A stretch of DNA of 64,000 nt from Sulfitobacter delicatus. Lineage in GTDB: Bacteria > Pseudomonadota > Alphaproteobacteria > Rhodobacterales > Rhodobacteraceae. The DNA lies in assembly GCF_900102535.1 (NCBI RefSeq), contig NZ_FNBP01000003.1:374934-438933 (forward strand). The letters run 5' to 3'. This document shows, one piece after another, positions 60,999 to 64,000 of the stretch. A program made the position numbers and the translations under genes. Under the pieces are notes generated by a model, which searched no databases, was not told the origin of the DNA, and saw only the letters and a program-made list of their open reading frames with translations. How positions within the stretch are numbered: the first letter of the stretch is position 1; each line of letters starts with the position of its first letter.

Positions 60999-61802
60999 TC
61001 ACTCAGCGGCTTTGGGGGGCAGATCGATCACGATGTTATCGAGTGTGGTCGAATCGGCTTTAGGCTGTTCTGCCGGCTCTTCCGTGGGCACCACACGTTC
61101 GAGGCCGAGTTCTGGCATGATCTCCTGCATCTCGTCGCGCAGCCGCTCTAGCTGTGCCACAGCAACGCTTTCTTCAAGCTCCACCTCATGCAGCCAGTGC
61201 TTCATCTCGGTCGAGATCGCCTTTGCCTGGTCAAGACGGCTGTTGAACAGTTCAACCTCTTCCTGACGCTGTTTCAGAAAGCTGCGGGCGCGGGCGATTT
61301 TGTCATCGGAATAGACCTCCGCCAAGTCACGTGCCACATGGCTCATCTGGGCCGCCATTTCGAGCACCGTTGGCTCCAGCGTGCTCAGGTCAGGGTGGTC
61401 ACGAAGGTAGGCGAGCCTCTCGCGCACCGAGTCGAATTCGGAACTCAGCTGAAACGTGTCGGCACGGTCAGCGGCGTGGACCGCGGCATAAGCACGTGCG
61501 ACATCCTGCATTCCTACAGCAAATTTGCGGTGCGAGTTCTCAAGCTGCATGATGCGTTTGTTTGCAGGTAGGAAAAAACACAGGCCGATGGCCAATGCGG
61601 TCAATGCGAGCTGGGCATACATGCCAGCGTTCTCAATAGGTGCGCCGTTATATTCAATCGGCAGGCTGATCCAATTCCACTGGCCGAGAGCCGCCATCAC
61701 GGAGGCAAAGCTGAGCGCAAGTGCCGCAACGAGGAATAGTGCAACGGCGATACGCTGGAACAGGTACTGAATAAGATAGGCAAAATCACGAAGCTGGGTC
61801 AT
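60999..61802 (-). CDS. Two-helix membrane protein with coiled-coil domain
   Basis: 267 residues. Two N-terminal membrane helices (about 17-38 and 62-79) enclose a short periplasmic loop, then a long helical cytoplasmic part with coiled coil (about 170-230) and a Glu/Pro tail. Not a family I can name. On the same strand upstream of radA with 108 bases between. Confidence 0.7.
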   Translation of the reverse strand: MTQLRDFAYLIQYLFQRIAVALFLVAALALSFASVMAALGQWNWISLPIEYNGAPIENAGMYAQLALTALAIGLCFFLPANKRIMQLENSHRKFAVGMQDVARAYAAVHAADRADTFQLSSEFDSVRERLAYLRDHPDLSTLEPTVLEMAAQMSHVARDLAEVYSDDKIARARSFLKQRQEEVELFNSRLDQAKAISTEMKHWLHEVELEESVAVAQLERLRDEMQEIMPELGLERVVPTEEPAEQPKADSTTLDNIVIDLPPKAAE

Positions 61803-62067
61803 TCATTCTCCCCCCTGGAAGATAAGCGAGTTTCTGCCGATTAAACCCCGTCTGACTCAGTTTGTTCCCGCGTTCTGATCCAAAAATGCGCAGGCTCCCA
61901 CCCTTAAGCTTAAGCATTGTTGCACAAGTCGCTGCATCCGCAGAATTATTTTGCGCTGTTCACCCGGATGTGATCGCCCAAAAAAAGCGCTTTAGTCCGG
62001 AAAAACATGATTCTGACCGGAGGCACGAGCGGTTTTTTGCTAATGTATTGGGCTCACTAGGCGGACA
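61803..62067. other. Intergenic region without a supported gene
   Basis: Locally AT-rich (A- and T-runs near 61979-62040). A 69-residue frame on the plus strand (61862-62071) has no good ribosome site and runs into alr. I see no terminator or operator with a clear stem. Confidence 0.4.
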
Positions 62068-63111
62068 TTAGCGGCGGTAATGGCGTTCGTATCTTGTGCC
62101 CAGTCCGGTTAGCACTTCGTAACCAATTGTTCCGGCCCAGTCGGCCAAATCATCTACGGTCTGTGTCGTGCCCAACAGTTGGAGACGATCGGGCACCTCA
62201 GACAGTTGTGTCACATCAACGGTAATCAGGTCCATCGACACACGGCCCAAGATCGGCAACCGCTGTCCGTCGTGATATAACCCTGCGCGGTCTGTCGCGT
62301 TGCCCATCGCGCGCAGCAGCCCGTCCGCATAGCCGCCCGATACAGTCGCAACCGTGGTCGATGCTGCTGCGGTCCAGCTGTTGCCGTATCCCACAGTCTC
62401 GCCGGGCGCGACCTCGCGGGTCTGGATCACCGGCAGGTCCAAAGTCACGACAGGGCGCGCGTCAGCGAAGGGCAGACCGCCGTAGAGGCCAACACCCGGC
62501 CGGGTGACGTCGAAATGGTAATCAGACCCCAGCAGAATGCCCCCTGTGGCGGCCAGCGACCGTGGGGCTTCGATGCCTTGGGTCATCTCCCGAAACGCGC
62601 TCAGCTGTGCGGCATTCATCGGGTGGTCCGGCTCATCCGCGCAGGCGAGGTGCGACATCACGAGGCTCGGCTGTTGCGCCAAAGCGATGTCGCGCAGGGC
62701 GGCCCATTCAGCAAGCTCCATCCCCAATCGGTTCATCCCACTGTCGAGCTGGATGCCAAACAGATGGCCGGGCAAGGTCTCAACCTGACGCAGCAGCTGT
62801 TCGGTCGAGTTGATCATCGGGGTCAGCTCGGCGCTGCGGATCAGCTCGGCATCGCCCGCCATATGGCCGGAAAAGACATTGATCACCGGCCCATGCCCAA
62901 GGGCGCGGCGCAGGGCCAGGCCTTCTTCGGCCTGAGCGACAAAGAACTGACGGGCACCGGCTTCGGCCAGGGCCGTCCCAACCTGTGCCACCCCAAGCCC
63001 GTAGCCATCCGCTTTGACCACAGCACCTGTCTCACTATCAGATAGACGGTCAAGGGCGCGCCAATTGTCGGCGAGGGCGGTGAGGTCGATGGTCAGGGTC
63101 GCAGTGCTCAT
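62068..63111 (-). CDS. alr: Alanine racemase
   Basis: 347 residues from the ATG at 63111; a TTG six bases upstream is also in frame. Supplies D-alanine for the cell wall. PLP-binding Lys in [11 protein letters not shown] near residue 34 and the C-terminal [15 protein letters not shown] with the region around the catalytic Tyr (VGYGNSWTA). Confidence 0.95.
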   Translation of the reverse strand: MSTATLTIDLTALADNWRALDRLSDSETGAVVKADGYGLGVAQVGTALAEAGARQFFVAQAEEGLALRRALGHGPVINVFSGHMAGDAELIRSAELTPMINSTEQLLRQVETLPGHLFGIQLDSGMNRLGMELAEWAALRDIALAQQPSLVMSHLACADEPDHPMNAAQLSAFREMTQGIEAPRSLAATGGILLGSDYHFDVTRPGVGLYGGLPFADARPVVTLDLPVIQTREVAPGETVGYGNSWTAAASTTVATVSGGYADGLLRAMGNATDRAGLYHDGQRLPILGRVSMDLITVDVTQLSEVPDRLQLLGTTQTVDDLADWAGTIGYEVLTGLGTRYERHYRR

Positions 63112-63245
63112 GGGCAATGGTTTGAGCCGGAACGCGGGGGGAGGTCAAGCAACCATCTGCGCCCTTACGTCATCCGGGACAAGGTCAAGGCGACTTTGCT
63201 ACACTTCTGTGCAGAAGAACGTCGGAATGGCGGGGAGCGGGGGCT

Positions 63246-63713
63246 ATGTCACGGATCAGGATCATGTTCGGCCATGCGGGTGTCAGCCTGATGGCGCTGG
63301 CCTGTCTGCTGGCCATCATTGCGATGCTCTGGGGCGCGCCGCTATGGTGTTGGGGCTTGGTCCCGCTGGGCGTCGGCGCGCAGATGTTGAACGAGTACAA
63401 CCTGCACCGGCATATCTTTCACCTCGACCCGCCGCGGCGGCAATGGGCGTTCAACCTGCTTTACCGCGCACACTACGGGCATCACGACTTTCCCACCAAT
63501 CACGGGCTGTTCTTTGTGCCGCTATGGGTGGCGCTGCCGATGCTGGCGGGGAATTTCCTGTTGGTGTGGGGCATTGCCACGCTGTTCGGACTGCCTTCCG
63601 CGATCTGGATTGCTACGGCGATTGTCCCTGTAGGCGGCGTGCTGACGTTCTTGGGGTATGAATGGTTCCATATGACAGCGCATCTGACCCGAGAAACGCG
63701 CGAAAGTTGGTGA
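63246..63713 (+). pseudogene. Membrane fatty-acid-hydroxylase-type protein, 3' part missing
   Basis: 155 residues, GGGAG before the ATG. Membrane helices near 11-30 and 90-135 and histidine clusters HRHIFH (54-59), HYGHH (76-80) and FHMTAH (142-146), as in the di-iron sterol desaturase/fatty acid hydroxylase superfamily. The protein stops right after the third cluster, so the final His cluster (an HxxHH type) needed for the iron site is missing. An IS256-type element starts within about 70 bases, so the gene was very likely cut by its insertion. Confidence 0.7.
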
Positions 63714-64000
63714 TGCCCTGAGGGGCGGCATATCATGGCGGTGTTCAGACGCCGTCGATTCTCTGCTGAGAAAAGGATATGCCACATGTCAGAGTCTACC
63801 ATCACCCAACTGCCCGATCCATCGGGATTTAGCGCCGATCCGTTCACGGATGTCATCCGCGATGGCGCGCGCAAGCTGATCGAACAGGCGGTCCAGGCCG
63901 AGCTGGCCACCCTCATGGCGGCCTTTTCCAATGAAAAGCTTCAGGATGGGCGGGCACGTCTTGTCCGTCATGGTCACCTACCGGAACGCGATGTGATGAC
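63700..64000 (+). mobile_element. Left end of an IS256-family insertion sequence
   Basis: Inferred from the transposase start at 63786 and the truncated hydroxylase gene before it. The exact left end, the inverted repeat and the target duplication cannot be fixed because the right end is outside the window; the start given is approximate (63680-63720). Confidence 0.6.
63786..64000 (+). CDS. IS256-family (mutator-type) transposase, N-terminus only
   Basis: 71 codons, open to the window edge, with AAAAGGAT ten bases before the ATG. The sequence FTDVIRDGARKLIEQAVQAE, then DGRARLVRHGHLPERDV, is the conserved N-terminal region of mutator-type transposases. The DDE catalytic part lies beyond the window. 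Confidence 0.85.
   Translation, partial: MSESTITQLPDPSGFSADPFTDVIRDGARKLIEQAVQAELATLMAAFSNEKLQDGRARLVRHGHLPERDVM

Noticed and set aside
61862..62071. Possible 69-residue gene upstream of alr
   Set aside because: No ribosome site and unremarkable composition.
62050..62075. TTAGCGGCGGTAAT near the alr stop as another operator
   Set aside because: Spacing between half-sites differs and it lies at a gene end, not a promoter.

Overview
The window is typical chromosome of a marine alphaproteobacterium of the Rhodobacterales (Roseobacter group; Sulfitobacter-like is my best guess). Three things suggest this: the pdhA - lipoyl-bearing pdhB - pdhC order beside ftsB and pgk, a form II CO-dehydrogenase-like SLM operon with its xdhC and molybdopterin genes, and the wording of many core proteins. 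Most of it is GC-rich, densely packed and ordinary in function. Both edges carry accessory DNA.

Left edge (1-5.2 kb): a visibly more AT-rich three-gene cassette. It has the C-terminal part of an MmeI-like DNA adenine methyltransferase, an SF2 helicase, and a GIY-YIG (T5orf172-type) nuclease. The helicase frame is interrupted by two in-frame stops, one just before Walker A and one just after motif VI, while the two flanking genes are open. This is the best candidate in the window for a poorly described anti-phage system, here probably decaying or an orphan methylase.

5.4-18 kb: pyruvate dehydrogenase (pdhABC), ftsB, pgk, a tandem overlapping cyclophilin pair, a DUF3179 protein, a DHA2 exporter, a bactofilin/M23 peptidase pair and a DUF455/Bcp pair. 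18-31 kb: a large AsmA/DUF3971 envelope protein, queA, two MFS carriers, a DUF924 protein, lpdA, a small methyltransferase and uvrA. 31-38 kb: a lysine-rich exported protein, then the valine-degradation operon (mmsA, a GCS2-type ligase, isobutyryl-CoA dehydrogenase, HIBYL-CoA hydrolase, mmsB) with a divergent LysR regulator. 38-48 kb: a CBS protein, coaD, a 47-residue membrane peptide, gap, DUF808, tkt, zapA, rpiB, grxD and bolA. 48-54 kb: xdhC, a molybdopterin-binding protein and form II coxSLM. 54-63 kb: an Ala/Glu-rich OmpA protein, infC with a non-canonical start, purF, cvpA, radA and alr. Right edge: a His-box membrane hydroxylase gene that ends abruptly beside the start of an IS256-family element running out of the window.

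A recurring short palindrome (consensus about GTTTAGCG-TAAAC) lies just upstream of pdhA, upstream of lpdA (inside a 36-bp near-perfect palindrome) and twice between gap and the DUF808 gene, with a perfect TTAGCGCTAA further upstream of the M23 gene. It looks like one LacI-type operator tying pyruvate dehydrogenase, its E3 subunit and glyceraldehyde-3-phosphate dehydrogenase into one central-carbon regulon, resembling the CceR (AkgR) motif of Rhodobacter.
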